A DNA stretch of 64,000 nucleotides, taken from contig CAWDAQ010000002.1 of the NCBI GenBank assembly GCA_963800325.1, positions 248,001-312,000 of the forward strand, written 5' to 3'. Shown here in pieces: positions 17,201 to 24,887 of this stretch. Below the pieces are notes generated by a model. That model saw only the letters and a program-made list of their open reading frames with translations, searched no databases and was not told the origin of the DNA. The stretch's first letter is position 1. Each line of letters begins with the position of its first letter. The stretch comes from CAWDAQ01 sp963800325. GTDB taxonomy: Bacteria > Actinomycetota > Actinomycetes > Actinomycetales > Dermatophilaceae. Both the position numbers and the translations under genes were made by a program.

Positions 17201-18055
17201 GTGTCCGCGGCGCCCCGTCCGGGCCGCTACCTCGTCGGCGTGTCCGGGTGGCGGTACGACTCGTGGCGCGGGGACTTCTACCCCGCGGGTCTCCCCCGGC
17301 GCCGCGAGCTGGCCCACCTCGCCGACCGGACGACCGCGGTCGAGGTCAACGGCTCGTTCTACTCGCTGCTGCGTCCGTCGTGGTACGCCGCCCGCCGCGA
17401 CGAGACCCCGGCCGACTTCCGCGTCGCCGTCAAGGGCAGCCGGTTCATCACCCACATGAAGCGGCTCGCCGGCGTCGAGGTGCCCCTGGCGAACTTCTTC
17501 GCCTCCGGACCGCTCGAGCTCGGCGACAAGCTCGGCCCCGTCCTGTGGCAGCTGCCCGAGCGGACGGCGTTCGACGCCCGGCGGCTCGGCGACTTCCTCG
17601 ACCTGCTCCCCACGACGACCGGGGAGGCGGCCCGGCTCGCGGCCGGGCACGACGCGCGGGTGAAGGAGCCGTCGACGTCCGCCCCGGTGGACGCGCCGAT
17701 CCGGCACGCGCTCGAGCCCCGGCACGACAGCTTCGCCGCCCCCGAGGCCCTCGCGCTGCTCCGGGAGCACGGGGTGGCCCTCGTCGCCTCGGACGGCGCC
17801 GGCCGGTGGCCGACGTTCGACGAGGACACCGGACCGCTGCGCTACGTCCGCCTCCACGGCCACACCCGGCTGTACGCCAGCGGGTACTCCTCCGTCTCCC
17901 TCGACCGGTGGGCCTCCCGGTGTCGGGAGTGGGCCGCGGCCGGGCAGGACGTCCACGTCTACTTCGACAACGACGCCGAGGGGCGCGCGCCGCACGACGC
18001 GGTCGCCCTGCTCCGGCGTCTTCCCGGGGCGTTCTCCTCGCGCGTGGGCCGGTGA
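17201..18055 (+). CDS. DUF72 domain protein (TIM barrel)
   Basis: 284 residues. VGVSGWRYDSWRGDFYP at the N-terminus, VEVNGSFYSL, VAVKGSRFITHMKRL, LWQLPERTAFD and DVHVYFDNDAEG at the end are all landmarks of the DUF72/YecE family. The fold is a TIM barrel with conserved carboxylates. The biochemical role is unknown; nuclease or lyase activity has been proposed. The GTG at 17201 gives the family start. It lies nine bases after the DUF1028 stop, and the next gene downstream starts 18 bases later with its own promoter-like hexamer. Confidence 0.85.
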   Translation: MSAAPRPGRYLVGVSGWRYDSWRGDFYPAGLPRRRELAHLADRTTAVEVNGSFYSLLRPSWYAARRDETPADFRVAVKGSRFITHMKRLAGVEVPLANFFASGPLELGDKLGPVLWQLPERTAFDARRLGDFLDLLPTTTGEAARLAAGHDARVKEPSTSAPVDAPIRHALEPRHDSFAAPEALALLREHGVALVASDGAGRWPTFDEDTGPLRYVRLHGHTRLYASGYSSVSLDRWASRCREWAAAGQDVHVYFDNDAEGRAPHDAVALLRRLPGAFSSRVGR

Positions 18056-18060
18056 GCATC

Positions 18061-18073
18061 TACGGTTCTCGGA
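18061..18073 (+). promoter_or_regulatory. Leaderless promoter -10 element of the NTF2-like gene
   Basis: TACGGT at 18061-18066, six bases, then ATG at 18073. It overlaps the few bases after the DUF72 stop and decides the start of an otherwise ambiguous small gene. Confidence 0.45.
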
Positions 18074-18426
18074 TGGGGCTGATCGACGAGCTGCTCGACA
18101 TCGACCGCCGGCTCGCCTCCGGGACCGGGCGCGACTACGCCGTGGTGCTGCACGACCACGCCGTCGTCGTCGTCCCCGGCGCGGTGCTCGACCGGGACGG
18201 CTGCGTCGCCGCGATGGACTCCTCCCCCGGGTGGGACGAGGCCGACCTGCGCGACGCCCGGATCCTGGAGGACGGCGACGGCGCCACCCTCGTCTACACC
18301 TTCGAGGGGCGCCGCGGCGAGGACACCTACCTCGCGACGCTCACCAGCCGGTACCTCCACACCGACGAGGGCTGGAAGCTCCTGCTCCACCAGCACACGC
18401 CGCATCCGGACGCCTCCCCGGGCTGA
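18073..18426 (+). CDS. Small NTF2/SnoaL-like (DUF4440-type) protein
   Basis: 117 residues, too easily lost because the same frame stays open for 1.4 kb upstream. The sequence runs from a helix (LIDELLDIDRRLASG) through a strand-rich part to TLTSRYLHTDEGWKLLLHQHTP, which fits the cone-shaped NTF2-like fold with a final antiparallel sheet (compare the WKLVHHHQS-type ends of DUF4440 proteins). Such proteins bind or transform small hydrophobic ligands; no function can be assigned. The start is placed at the ATG 18073, which has a -10 element six bases before it. It is followed 38 bases later by the aldo-keto reductase. Confidence 0.65.
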   Translation: MGLIDELLDIDRRLASGTGRDYAVVLHDHAVVVVPGAVLDRDGCVAAMDSSPGWDEADLRDARILEDGDGATLVYTFEGRRGEDTYLATLTSRYLHTDEGWKLLLHQHTPHPDASPG

Positions 18427-18451
18427 CCGAGCCCCCGCCGTCGCGACCGTC

Positions 18452-18465
18452 TAGCGTGGTCGCCA
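18452..18465 (+). promoter_or_regulatory. Leaderless promoter -10 element of the aldo-keto reductase gene
   Basis: TAGCGT at 18452-18457, seven bases, then ATG at 18465. Confidence 0.45.
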
Positions 18466-19307
18466 TGACGAGCGAGATCCCGACCCACGAGCTCAACGAC
18501 TCCACCCGCATCCCCGCGATCGGGTTCGGCACCCACCCGCTCCGCGGCGAGGACGGCGTCTCGGCCATGGTGAGCGCCCTCGAGGCGGGTTACCGCTACC
18601 TCGACAGCGCCGTCAACTACGAGAACGAGGAGGAGGTCGGCGAGGCCGTCCGCCGCAGCGGGCTCGACCGCGACGAGGTGGCCGTCGCGACGAAGATCCC
18701 CGGCCGGTTCCACGCCCACGACCTCGCGGTCAACTCCGTGGAGGACTCCCTGCGCCGGATGCGGCTGGACCACCTCGACGTCTGCCTCATCCACTGGCCG
18801 AACCCGAGCGTGGGGCTGTTCACCGAGGCCTGGCAGGCCCTGGTCGACGTCCGCGAGCGGGGCATGGTCCGCACCATCGGGGTCAGCAACTTCACCGAGC
18901 GCCACCTGGAGACGGTCATCGAGGCCACCGGCGTCACGCCCGCGGTCAACCAGATCGAGCTGCACCCGCTGTTCCCGCAGGAGGAGATGCGCGCCGTCCA
19001 CGACCGACTCGGCATCCGCACCCAGTCCTGGAGCCCGCTCGGCAAGCGCAGCGCCCCCTTCGCGGAGGAGCCGGTCGCCGCGGCGGCCGCCGCCCACGAC
19101 GTCACCCCCGGCCAGGCGATCCTGCGCTGGCAGGTCCAGCTCGGCTCGGTGCCGCTGCCGAAGTCCGCGACCCCGGAGCGCCAGCGAGAGAACCTCGACG
19201 TCTTCGGCTTCGAGCTCACGGCCGCCGAGATGGACGCGATCTCGGGGCTCGGCCGTCCGGACGGGCGCCTGTTCGGCGGGGACCCGGAGACCCACGAGGA
19301 GATGTGA
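18465..19307 (+). CDS. Aldo-keto reductase (AKR, 2,5-diketo-gluconate reductase-like)
   Basis: 280 residues, a complete (alpha/beta)8 NADPH-dependent oxidoreductase. The catalytic tetrad is intact: Asp47, Tyr52, Lys77 and His110. Other family marks are GFGTHPLRG near the start, IGVSNFTERHLE, NQIELHP and the coenzyme-binding LPKSATPERQRENLDVF near the end. It probably reduces small aldehydes or ketones in the cytoplasm. Its neighbour downstream is a formaldehyde dehydrogenase with its own leader, so a shared role in aldehyde detoxification is possible but unproven. The chosen ATG matches the family N-terminus. Confidence 0.9.
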   Translation: MTSEIPTHELNDSTRIPAIGFGTHPLRGEDGVSAMVSALEAGYRYLDSAVNYENEEEVGEAVRRSGLDRDEVAVATKIPGRFHAHDLAVNSVEDSLRRMRLDHLDVCLIHWPNPSVGLFTEAWQALVDVRERGMVRTIGVSNFTERHLETVIEATGVTPAVNQIELHPLFPQEEMRAVHDRLGIRTQSWSPLGKRSAPFAEEPVAAAAAAHDVTPGQAILRWQVQLGSVPLPKSATPERQRENLDVFGFELTAAEMDAISGLGRPDGRLFGGDPETHEEM

Positions 19308-19391
19308 CCCTCCCCCGGGTCCTGCCCGGGAGGAGCCTCCACGTTCCCTGTGACCATTCCGTGGCCTAGTGCGTTATCGACTCGTGACCAT

Positions 19392-19472
19392 TAGGGTCGA
19401 AGCAGGTGGGGGGCACGACCCCGAGCCTCCGACCCCGAGAGACGCACGGGGGAACGACACAGGGAGAACCGA
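19392..19472 (+). promoter_or_regulatory. Promoter and leader of the formaldehyde dehydrogenase gene
   Basis: TAGGGT at 19392-19397 would start transcription near 19404, giving a leader of ~68 bases that ends in AGGGAG before the ATG at 19472. The gene therefore uses a normal Shine-Dalgarno. No riboswitch-like structure is recognised in the leader. Confidence 0.4.
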
Positions 19473-20698
19473 TGGCGAGCAACAAGGCGGTTGCATACGA
19501 GGGGCCGGGCAAGGTCGGGATCATCGAGACCGACTACCCCGACTTCGTCCTCAAGGACGGCCCGGGAGTCAATCCCGACAACGTGGGCCGCGAGTGTCAC
19601 CACGGGGTGATCCTCCGCACGGTCGCGACGAACATCTGCGGCTCCGACCAGCACATGGTGCGCGGGCGCACGACGGCACCCGAGGGGCTGGTGCTCGGGC
19701 ACGAGATCACCGGCGAGGTCGTCGAGGTCGGCCGGGACGTGGAGTTCATCAAGGAGGGCGACCTGGTCTCCGTCCCCTTCAACATCGCCTGCGGGCGCTG
19801 CCGCAACTGCAAGGAGGGCAAGACCGGGATCTGTCTCAACGTCAACCCCGACCGCCCGGGGTCGGCCTACGGCTACGTCGACATGGGTGGCTGGGTCGGC
19901 GGGCAGGCCGAGTACGTCATGGTCCCCTACGCGGACTGGAACCTGCTGAAGTTCCCCGACAGGGACCAGGCGCTCGAGAAGATCATGGACCTGACCATGC
20001 TCTCCGACATCTTCCCCACCGGCTTCCACGGCTGCGTGACCGCGGGGGTGGGCGTCGGGTCGACCGTGTACGTCGCCGGCGCGGGCCCGGTCGGGCTCGC
20101 GGCCGCCGCGAGCGCCCAGCTCCTCGGCGCGGCGGTCGTCATCGTCGGCGACCTCCAGGAGGACCGGCTCGCCCAGGCCCGCAGCTTCGGCTGCGAGACG
20201 GTCGACGTCTCCAAGGCCGACGTCGGGGACCAGATCGAGCAGATCCTCGGCACCCCCGAGGTGGACTGCGGCGTCGACGCCGTCGGGTTCGAGGCCCGCG
20301 GCCACGGCGCGCAGGCGGGTACCGAGATGCCGGCGACCGTGCTCAACTCGCTGATGACGATCACCCGGGCCGGGGGCGGCCTCGGCATCCCCGGGCTCTA
20401 CGTCACCGGGGACCCGGGGGCGGCCGACGACGCCGCGAAGGAGGGGTCGCTCTCGATCCGGCTCGGGCTCGGCTGGGCCAAGTCGCTGCACTTCATGACC
20501 GGCCAGTGCCCGGTGATGAAGTACCACCGCGGCCTGATGATGGCGATCCTCCACGACCGGGTCCACATCGCCGACGCGGTGAACGCCACGGCGATCCCGC
20601 TCACCGAGGCGCCGCGGGGCTACGCCGAGTTCGACGCCGGCGCGGCCCAGAAGTACGTGCTCAACCCCAACGGCTACCTCGACAAGGTGGCCGGCTGA
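19472..20698 (+). CDS. fdhA: Glutathione-independent formaldehyde dehydrogenase
   Basis: 408 residues, a zinc-dependent medium-chain dehydrogenase close in length to Pseudomonas FdhA. Catalytic zinc ligands are Cys56 (ICGSDQH) and His77 (GHE). The structural zinc site is Cys107, Cys110, Cys113 and Cys121. NAD is bound at VAGAGPVGLAAAA. The internal region with YGYVDMGGWVGGQAEYV and the long insertion after the nucleotide fold are typical of the FdhA/formaldehyde dismutase branch, which keeps NAD bound. It oxidises formaldehyde to formate without a thiol cofactor, and it could instead act as a dismutase. The start follows a good AGGGAG; the frame is open upstream. A strong terminator follows. 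Confidence 0.92.
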   Translation: MASNKAVAYEGPGKVGIIETDYPDFVLKDGPGVNPDNVGRECHHGVILRTVATNICGSDQHMVRGRTTAPEGLVLGHEITGEVVEVGRDVEFIKEGDLVSVPFNIACGRCRNCKEGKTGICLNVNPDRPGSAYGYVDMGGWVGGQAEYVMVPYADWNLLKFPDRDQALEKIMDLTMLSDIFPTGFHGCVTAGVGVGSTVYVAGAGPVGLAAAASAQLLGAAVVIVGDLQEDRLAQARSFGCETVDVSKADVGDQIEQILGTPEVDCGVDAVGFEARGHGAQAGTEMPATVLNSLMTITRAGGGLGIPGLYVTGDPGAADDAAKEGSLSIRLGLGWAKSLHFMTGQCPVMKYHRGLMMAILHDRVHIADAVNATAIPLTEAPRGYAEFDAGAAQKYVLNPNGYLDKVAG

Positions 20699-20715
20699 GC
20701 ACGGCGTAGGTCCCC

Positions 20716-20751
20716 CGGTGCGCCGGTGGCCTCCGGGCCGCCGGCGCACCG
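20716..20751. terminator. Bidirectional terminator between fdhA and yciO
   Basis: Perfect 11-bp inverted repeat CGGTGCGCCGG / CCGGCGCACCG with further GGCC/GGCC pairing inside, in the 55-bp space between two convergent genes. Confidence 0.75.
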
Positions 20752-20753
20752 TC

Positions 20754-21374
20754 CTACTCGAAGGGGCTGGGGTCCCCCGCGCCGTAGCGCTCGATGACCG
20801 GCTCGTCCCCGGAGAAGTCGACGACCGTCGTGGGCTCGACACCGGTCTCGCCGGCGTCGAGGACGGCGTCGACCTGGTGGTCGAGCCGCTCCTTGATCTC
20901 CCAGCCGTCGGTCATCGGGTCCTCGTCGCCGGGGAGCAGCAGCGTGCTCGACAGGATCGGCTCGCCGAGCTCGGCGAGCAGGGCCTGGACGACCTTGTGG
21001 TCGGGGATGCGCACGCCGACGGTCTTCTTCTTCGGGTGCAGGAGGCGCCGCGGGACCTCCTTGGTCGCGGGCAGGATGAAGGTGTAGCTGCCGGGCGTCG
21101 CGGCCTTGACCGCGCGGAAGACCCGGTTGTCGAGCAGGACGAACTGACCGAGCTGGGCGAAGTCCCTGCAGACGAGCGTGTAGTGGTGCTTGTCGTCGAG
21201 CCGCCGCAGGTCACGGATGCGGTCCTTGACCGACTGGTTGCCCAGCTGCCCGCCGAGCGCGAAGCACGAGTCGGTGGGGTAGGCGATCAGGCCACCGTCG
21301 CGGATGATCTGGACGGCCTGTCGGATCGAGCGCGGCTGCGGGTCCACCGGGTGCACGTCGAAGTACCTCGCCAT
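20754..21374 (-). CDS. yciO: YciO family protein (Sua5/YrdC fold)
   Basis: 206 residues. It resembles E. coli YciO from end to end: an N-terminal YFDVHP, then AYPTDSCFALGGQ, CRDFAQL, GSYTFILPATKEVPRRLL, VGVRIPDHKVVQALL and TTVVDFSGDEPVI. The fold is that of the threonylcarbamoyl-AMP synthases TsaC/Sua5, which serve the tRNA t6A modification, but YciO proteins are a separate subgroup whose role in t6A synthesis is doubtful. The lysine/arginine-rich RNA-facing motif is changed, so I do not call it tsaC. The gene starts ten bases after osmC ends. TAGGGT, overlapping the osmC stop codon, lies six bases before the ATG. Confidence 0.88.
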   Translation of the reverse strand: MARYFDVHPVDPQPRSIRQAVQIIRDGGLIAYPTDSCFALGGQLGNQSVKDRIRDLRRLDDKHHYTLVCRDFAQLGQFVLLDNRVFRAVKAATPGSYTFILPATKEVPRRLLHPKKKTVGVRIPDHKVVQALLAELGEPILSSTLLLPGDEDPMTDGWEIKERLDHQVDAVLDAGETGVEPTTVVDFSGDEPVIERYGAGDPSPFE

Positions 21375-21386
21375 GACCCAACCCTA
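21374..21386 (-). promoter_or_regulatory. Leaderless promoter -10 element of yciO, embedded in the osmC stop codon
   Basis: Minus-strand TAGGGT (21386-21381) begins with the TAG stop codon of osmC; six bases later comes the yciO ATG at 21374. Confidence 0.45.
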
Positions 21387-21893
21387 GGGGGAGACGCCCC
21401 GGTCGCGCCCACCGGAGACGACGCTGCGGATCGGGGTGCCGACCTCGACGGTCCGCGAGACCGTGCAGAGCCGGTCGTGCGAGCGCTGAACCGCCCTCGG
21501 CAGCATCTCGCGCGCCCGGTCCCCCGCCTCGCCGTCGGGGAAGGCGACCCGGAACTCGACCTCGAGCCCGGAGAGCAGGTTGCCCTGCTCGTCGCTGCGC
21601 ACCTTCTCGCCGGAGCACGTGAGCACCATCTCCTCGGGCACGGCCCGGCGGCTCGTGATGTGGTCGACGTCGGTCGCGGTGCACCCGGCGATCGCCGCGA
21701 GCAGCAGCTCGACGGGGGTGAAGTCGGCGGTCGTGCCGCCGCCGCCGATCGTCATCGTCCCGCCTCGGGGGTTGGTCACCTCGTAGGTCCCCAGCCCCAC
21801 CCGGCGCAGCGAGACCTCGCGGTGCCCGGTGCCGCTGCCGCCCGTCTGCGGGGTGCTGCCCTGCGGGGTGCCGCTGTCGGCGGCGTCGCTCAT
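21384..21893 (-). CDS. OsmC family peroxide reductase
   Basis: 169 residues. The two redox cysteines of the OsmC/Ohr fold are present: Cys71 in AIAGCTATDV and Cys143 in DRLCTVSRTVE. The region TADFTPVELLLAAIAGC is diagnostic. OsmC proteins reduce organic hydroperoxides using thiol donors. The N-terminal ~25 residues are a glycine/threonine-rich extension. AGGAGG lies upstream of the ATG at 21893 and sets the start, since the frame is open through the repeat array upstream. The neighbour on the 5' side is a GCS2-type ligase, and yciO follows. Confidence 0.9.
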   Translation of the reverse strand: MSDAADSGTPQGSTPQTGGSGTGHREVSLRRVGLGTYEVTNPRGGTMTIGGGGTTADFTPVELLLAAIAGCTATDVDHITSRRAVPEEMVLTCSGEKVRSDEQGNLLSGLEVEFRVAFPDGEAGDRAREMLPRAVQRSHDRLCTVSRTVEVGTPIRSVVSGGRDRGVSP

Positions 21894-21916
21894 GTCGTCC
21901 TCCTGGATGGGCCTTC

Positions 21917-21996
21917 GGGGGTCCGGGTGTCGGGGGTCCGGGTGTCGGGGGTCCGGGTGTCGGGGGTCCGGGTGTCGGGGGTCCGGGTGTCGGGGG
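21917..21996. repeat. 15-bp minisatellite (5 identical units plus a partial) upstream of osmC
   Basis: Five exact head-to-tail copies of GGGGGTCCGGGTGTC occupy 21917-21991, followed by a partial unit. The array lies in the 146-bp spacer between osmC and the GCS2-type gene, directly upstream of the osmC ribosome site. It fills the place where a promoter or leader would be expected. Confidence 0.9.
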
Positions 21997-22039
21997 CTTG
22001 CTCGGTCGTCGCGTGCGGGCCGGGAGCTCCCCCCCGGCC

Positions 22040-23521
22040 TCACGGCATCGACCACGTGTGCACCGGCTCGTTGCTGTGCATGTGCTCGACGTAGGCCTCG
22101 AGCATGCTCCGCAGCGCGGTGATCCGGTCCTGGCCGCGGTCCTCGAAGTGGCGCACCGCCGCGGTCTGCCACGTGGCGCCGTTGACCCCGCTCGTGGCGC
22201 GGCCCTCGATGACGGCGAGGTAGCGGTCCCGCACCGCCGGGGAGACCCCCCACTCCTCGAGCCCGGCGTGGGCCAGCGGGAGCAGCCGGCGCAGCACGAG
22301 CTCGTCCGCGCCGACCTCACCCAGCCCCGGCCAGTAGAGCCGGGCGTCGATCCCGGCCCGGGCCGCCTCGTGGAAGTTGGCCTCGGCGGCGGCGAAGCTC
22401 ATCTTCGTCCAGATCGGCCGGTCCTCCTCGGCGAGCTTGCGCACCACGCCGTAGTAGAACGCGGCGTTCGCGAGGACGTCGACGATCGTCGGCCCCGCCG
22501 GGAGCACCCGGTTCTCCACCCGGAGGTGCGGCGTGCCGCCGACGATGTCGTAGATCGGCCGGTTCCACCGGTAGACGGTGCCGTTGTGCAGCCGCAGCTC
22601 GGTCAGCTCGGGGGCCTGCCCCGCCTCGAGCTTGGCGACCGGGTCCTCCTCGCTGAGCTCGGCGAGCAGCGAGGGGAAGTAGCGCACGTTCTCCTCGAAC
22701 AGGTCGAAGATCGACGTGATCCACCGCTCCCCGAAGAACACCCGGGGGCGCACGCCCTGGTTCTTCAGCTCGACCGGCCGGGTGTCGGTCGCCTGCGCGA
22801 ACAGCTCGATCCGGGTCTCGGCGTGCAGCCGGCGGCCGAAGAAGAACGGCGAGTTCGCGGCGAGCGCGAGCTGCGGGGCGCTCAGGGCCTGGGCGGCGTT
22901 CCAGTGGGCCGCGAACGACTGCGGCGCGACCTGGAGGTGGAGCTGGACCGAGGTGCACGCCGACTCCGGGGCGATCGAGTCGCTGTAGGTCGACAGCCGC
23001 TCCCCCGTCGGCCCCTCGATGTCGAGGTGGATGTCCTCGCCGCGGGCGACGAAGATCGAGTCGTTGAGCGCGGAGTACCGGTTGTTGTTGCTGATCCACT
23101 CCCCCGAGAAGTGCTCGGGCAGGATCGTCGGGAGGATCCCGATCGACACGATCCGGGACCCGAGGGGCCGGGCCCGCTTCTCGGCGACGTTGAGCGACTC
23201 GCGCAGGTCCCGCTCCAGGTCGAGCGCCGCGTCCCCGGGCAGCGGCCGGGGGCGGACGTTGAGCTCGATGTTGTACCGCGCGAGCTCGGTCTGGTAGTCC
23301 GGGTCGGCGATCGCGTCGAGGACCTCGGCGTTGTCGAAGTGCGGCTGGTAGTCCTCGTCGACGAGGTTGAGCTCGATCTCGAGACCGGTCATCGGCCGCT
23401 CGAACTCGAACTGGCTCGTGGCGAGCATCCGCTCGAAGACGTCCAGGTCCTGGCGCACCTTCTCCCGGTAGCGCTGGCGCTCCTCGCGGCTCCAGCTCTG
23501 GGCCCTGGTCTCGCTCCCCAT
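22040..23521 (-). CDS. GCS2-type glutamate-cysteine ligase-like carboxylate-amine ligase
   Basis: 493 residues of the GCS2 family. Landmarks are TGLEIELNLVDEDYQPH and RYNIELNVRP near the N-terminus, SIFVARGEDIHLDIEGPTGERLSTY, ACTSVQLHLQVAP and NGTVYRWNRPIYD, and a C-terminal WTKMSFAAAEANFHEAAR. Members join the gamma-carboxyl of glutamate to an amine or to cysteine using ATP. Actinobacteria usually make mycothiol rather than glutathione, so the product here is uncertain. EgtA-type gamma-glutamylcysteine synthesis for ergothioneine is one possibility, but no other egt genes are nearby. The ATG at 23521 matches the family start; a longer open frame upstream is not needed. Confidence 0.8.
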   Translation of the reverse strand: MGSETRAQSWSREERQRYREKVRQDLDVFERMLATSQFEFERPMTGLEIELNLVDEDYQPHFDNAEVLDAIADPDYQTELARYNIELNVRPRPLPGDAALDLERDLRESLNVAEKRARPLGSRIVSIGILPTILPEHFSGEWISNNNRYSALNDSIFVARGEDIHLDIEGPTGERLSTYSDSIAPESACTSVQLHLQVAPQSFAAHWNAAQALSAPQLALAANSPFFFGRRLHAETRIELFAQATDTRPVELKNQGVRPRVFFGERWITSIFDLFEENVRYFPSLLAELSEEDPVAKLEAGQAPELTELRLHNGTVYRWNRPIYDIVGGTPHLRVENRVLPAGPTIVDVLANAAFYYGVVRKLAEEDRPIWTKMSFAAAEANFHEAARAGIDARLYWPGLGEVGADELVLRRLLPLAHAGLEEWGVSPAVRDRYLAVIEGRATSGVNGATWQTAAVRHFEDRGQDRITALRSMLEAYVEHMHSNEPVHTWSMP

Positions 23522-23675
23522 GGCGCGGTCTCCCGTCCGATCACGGCTGCGCGTGGCCGCTGGTGGGACGACCCAACCACACGACACGTCGGGATGCCAC
23601 CGCCTCCGCGCGGGTGACCCCGGGCCGGCTGCCGGGTCACCGGCGCGCGTCCCCGGGACTGTCGCCGCCTGCTCC

Positions 23676-23688
23676 TACGGTGGGGGCG
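23676..23688 (+). promoter_or_regulatory. Leaderless promoter -10 element of sbcD
   Basis: TACGGT at 23676-23681, six bases, then GTG at 23688. It decides the start, because the frame is open for another 168 bases upstream. Confidence 0.5.
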
Positions 23689-24887
23689 TGCGGCTGATCC
23701 ACACCTCCGACTGGCACCTCGGGCGGTCGTTCCACCACGTGGGACTGCTCGGGGCCCAGGCCCGGGTCCTGGACCACCTCGTCGAGACCGCCCGTGCCGA
23801 GCGGGTCGACGCGGTGCTCGTCAGCGGTGACGTCTACGACCGCGCCCTGCCCCCTCCCGACGCCGTGGAGCTGCTGTCGCAGACCCTGGAGCGGCTCGTG
23901 GACGCCGGGGTCGGCGTCGTCCTCTCCAGCGGCAACCACGACTCCGCGATCCGGCTCGGGTTCGCCTCGGGGCTCCTGGCCCGGGCCGGGGTGCACGTGC
24001 GCAGCAGCCTCGCCGGCATCGGCACCCCGGTGCCCGTCGGCGACGGGGTCGTCCACCCCATCCCCTACCTCGAGCCGTCGCTCGCCGCCGGCCCGCTCGG
24101 CTGTGAGGACCGCACCCACGCCGGGGTGCTCCGCTCGGCGATGGGGCGGGTCGCCACCGACCTCGCCCCGCGCCGCGGCCCGAGCGTCGTCATGGCGCAC
24201 GCGTTCGTGACCGGGGGCGCCGGGAGCGACTCCGAGCGGGACATCAGCGTCGGCGGGGCCAGCGCCGTGCCGCCCGGGGTGTTCGCCGCCGCCGACTACG
24301 CCGCGCTCGGTCACCTCCACGGCCGGCAGCAGGTCGCCGACACCGTCCGCTACAGCGGCTCCCCCGTCGCGATGTCCTTCAGCGAGCACCGCCACACCAA
24401 GGGCTCCCTCCTCGTCGACGTCGGCGGTGACGGCACGGTGCGCGTCGAGCCGGTCGAGGCGCCGGTCGAGCGGCCGCTGGCCGTGCTCCGGGGCGAGCTG
24501 GAGGACCTGCTCGCCGACGAGCGGCACGCCGCGGCGGAGCGGGCGTGGTGCCAGGTCGTCCTCACCGACCCCGTCCGGCCCCTCGGCGCGATGGACCGGG
24601 TGCGGGCGCGGTTCCCCCACACCCTCTCGCTCCAGTTCGACCCGCAGGGGGCACCGACCCCGGTGCGCAGCTACGCCTCCCGGGTCACGGCGCGCGACGA
24701 GGTGGACGTCTGCTGCGACTTCCTCGGCCACGTCCGCGGCGGCACCGCGGCGAGCGAGGAGGAGCACGGCCTCCTCACCGAGGCCGTCGAGGCCGTCCGG
24801 GTCGCCGGTGGCGGGAAGCGCGGGGCCGCCGGTGGCGAGGAGGGCCGGGCCGCCGGCTCCCCGGAGCGCGGCGAGGGGGCGGCGTGA
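23688..24887 (+). CDS. sbcD: Exonuclease subunit SbcD (Mre11-like)
   Basis: 399 residues. All phosphoesterase motifs of Mre11/SbcD are visible: TSDWHLG (Asp8, His10), SGDVYD, SSGNHDS, a later MAHAF and the final GHLHGRQ. Manganese ions held by these residues drive the nuclease. SbcCD cuts hairpins, cruciforms and protein-blocked DNA ends during replication and recombination. The gene overlaps sbcC by four bases (GTGA), so the subunits are coupled. Its presence close to the terminus is worth noting because the window is rich in long inverted repeats, the structures SbcCD attacks. The last ~40 residues are a Gly/Arg-rich tail. Confidence 0.95.
   Translation: MRLIHTSDWHLGRSFHHVGLLGAQARVLDHLVETARAERVDAVLVSGDVYDRALPPPDAVELLSQTLERLVDAGVGVVLSSGNHDSAIRLGFASGLLARAGVHVRSSLAGIGTPVPVGDGVVHPIPYLEPSLAAGPLGCEDRTHAGVLRSAMGRVATDLAPRRGPSVVMAHAFVTGGAGSDSERDISVGGASAVPPGVFAAADYAALGHLHGRQQVADTVRYSGSPVAMSFSEHRHTKGSLLVDVGGDGTVRVEPVEAPVERPLAVLRGELEDLLADERHAAAERAWCQVVLTDPVRPLGAMDRVRARFPHTLSLQFDPQGAPTPVRSYASRVTARDEVDVCCDFLGHVRGGTAASEEEHGLLTEAVEAVRVAGGGKRGAAGGEEGRAAGSPERGEGAA

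Noticed and set aside
20754..21374. Calling this gene tsaC (t6A synthesis)
   Set aside because: It follows YciO end to end rather than TsaC/Sua5, and YciO proteins probably do not replace TsaC.
21917..21996. CRISPR-like array
   Set aside because: Units are 15 bp and directly joined with no spacers, and no cas gene is present. It is a minisatellite.
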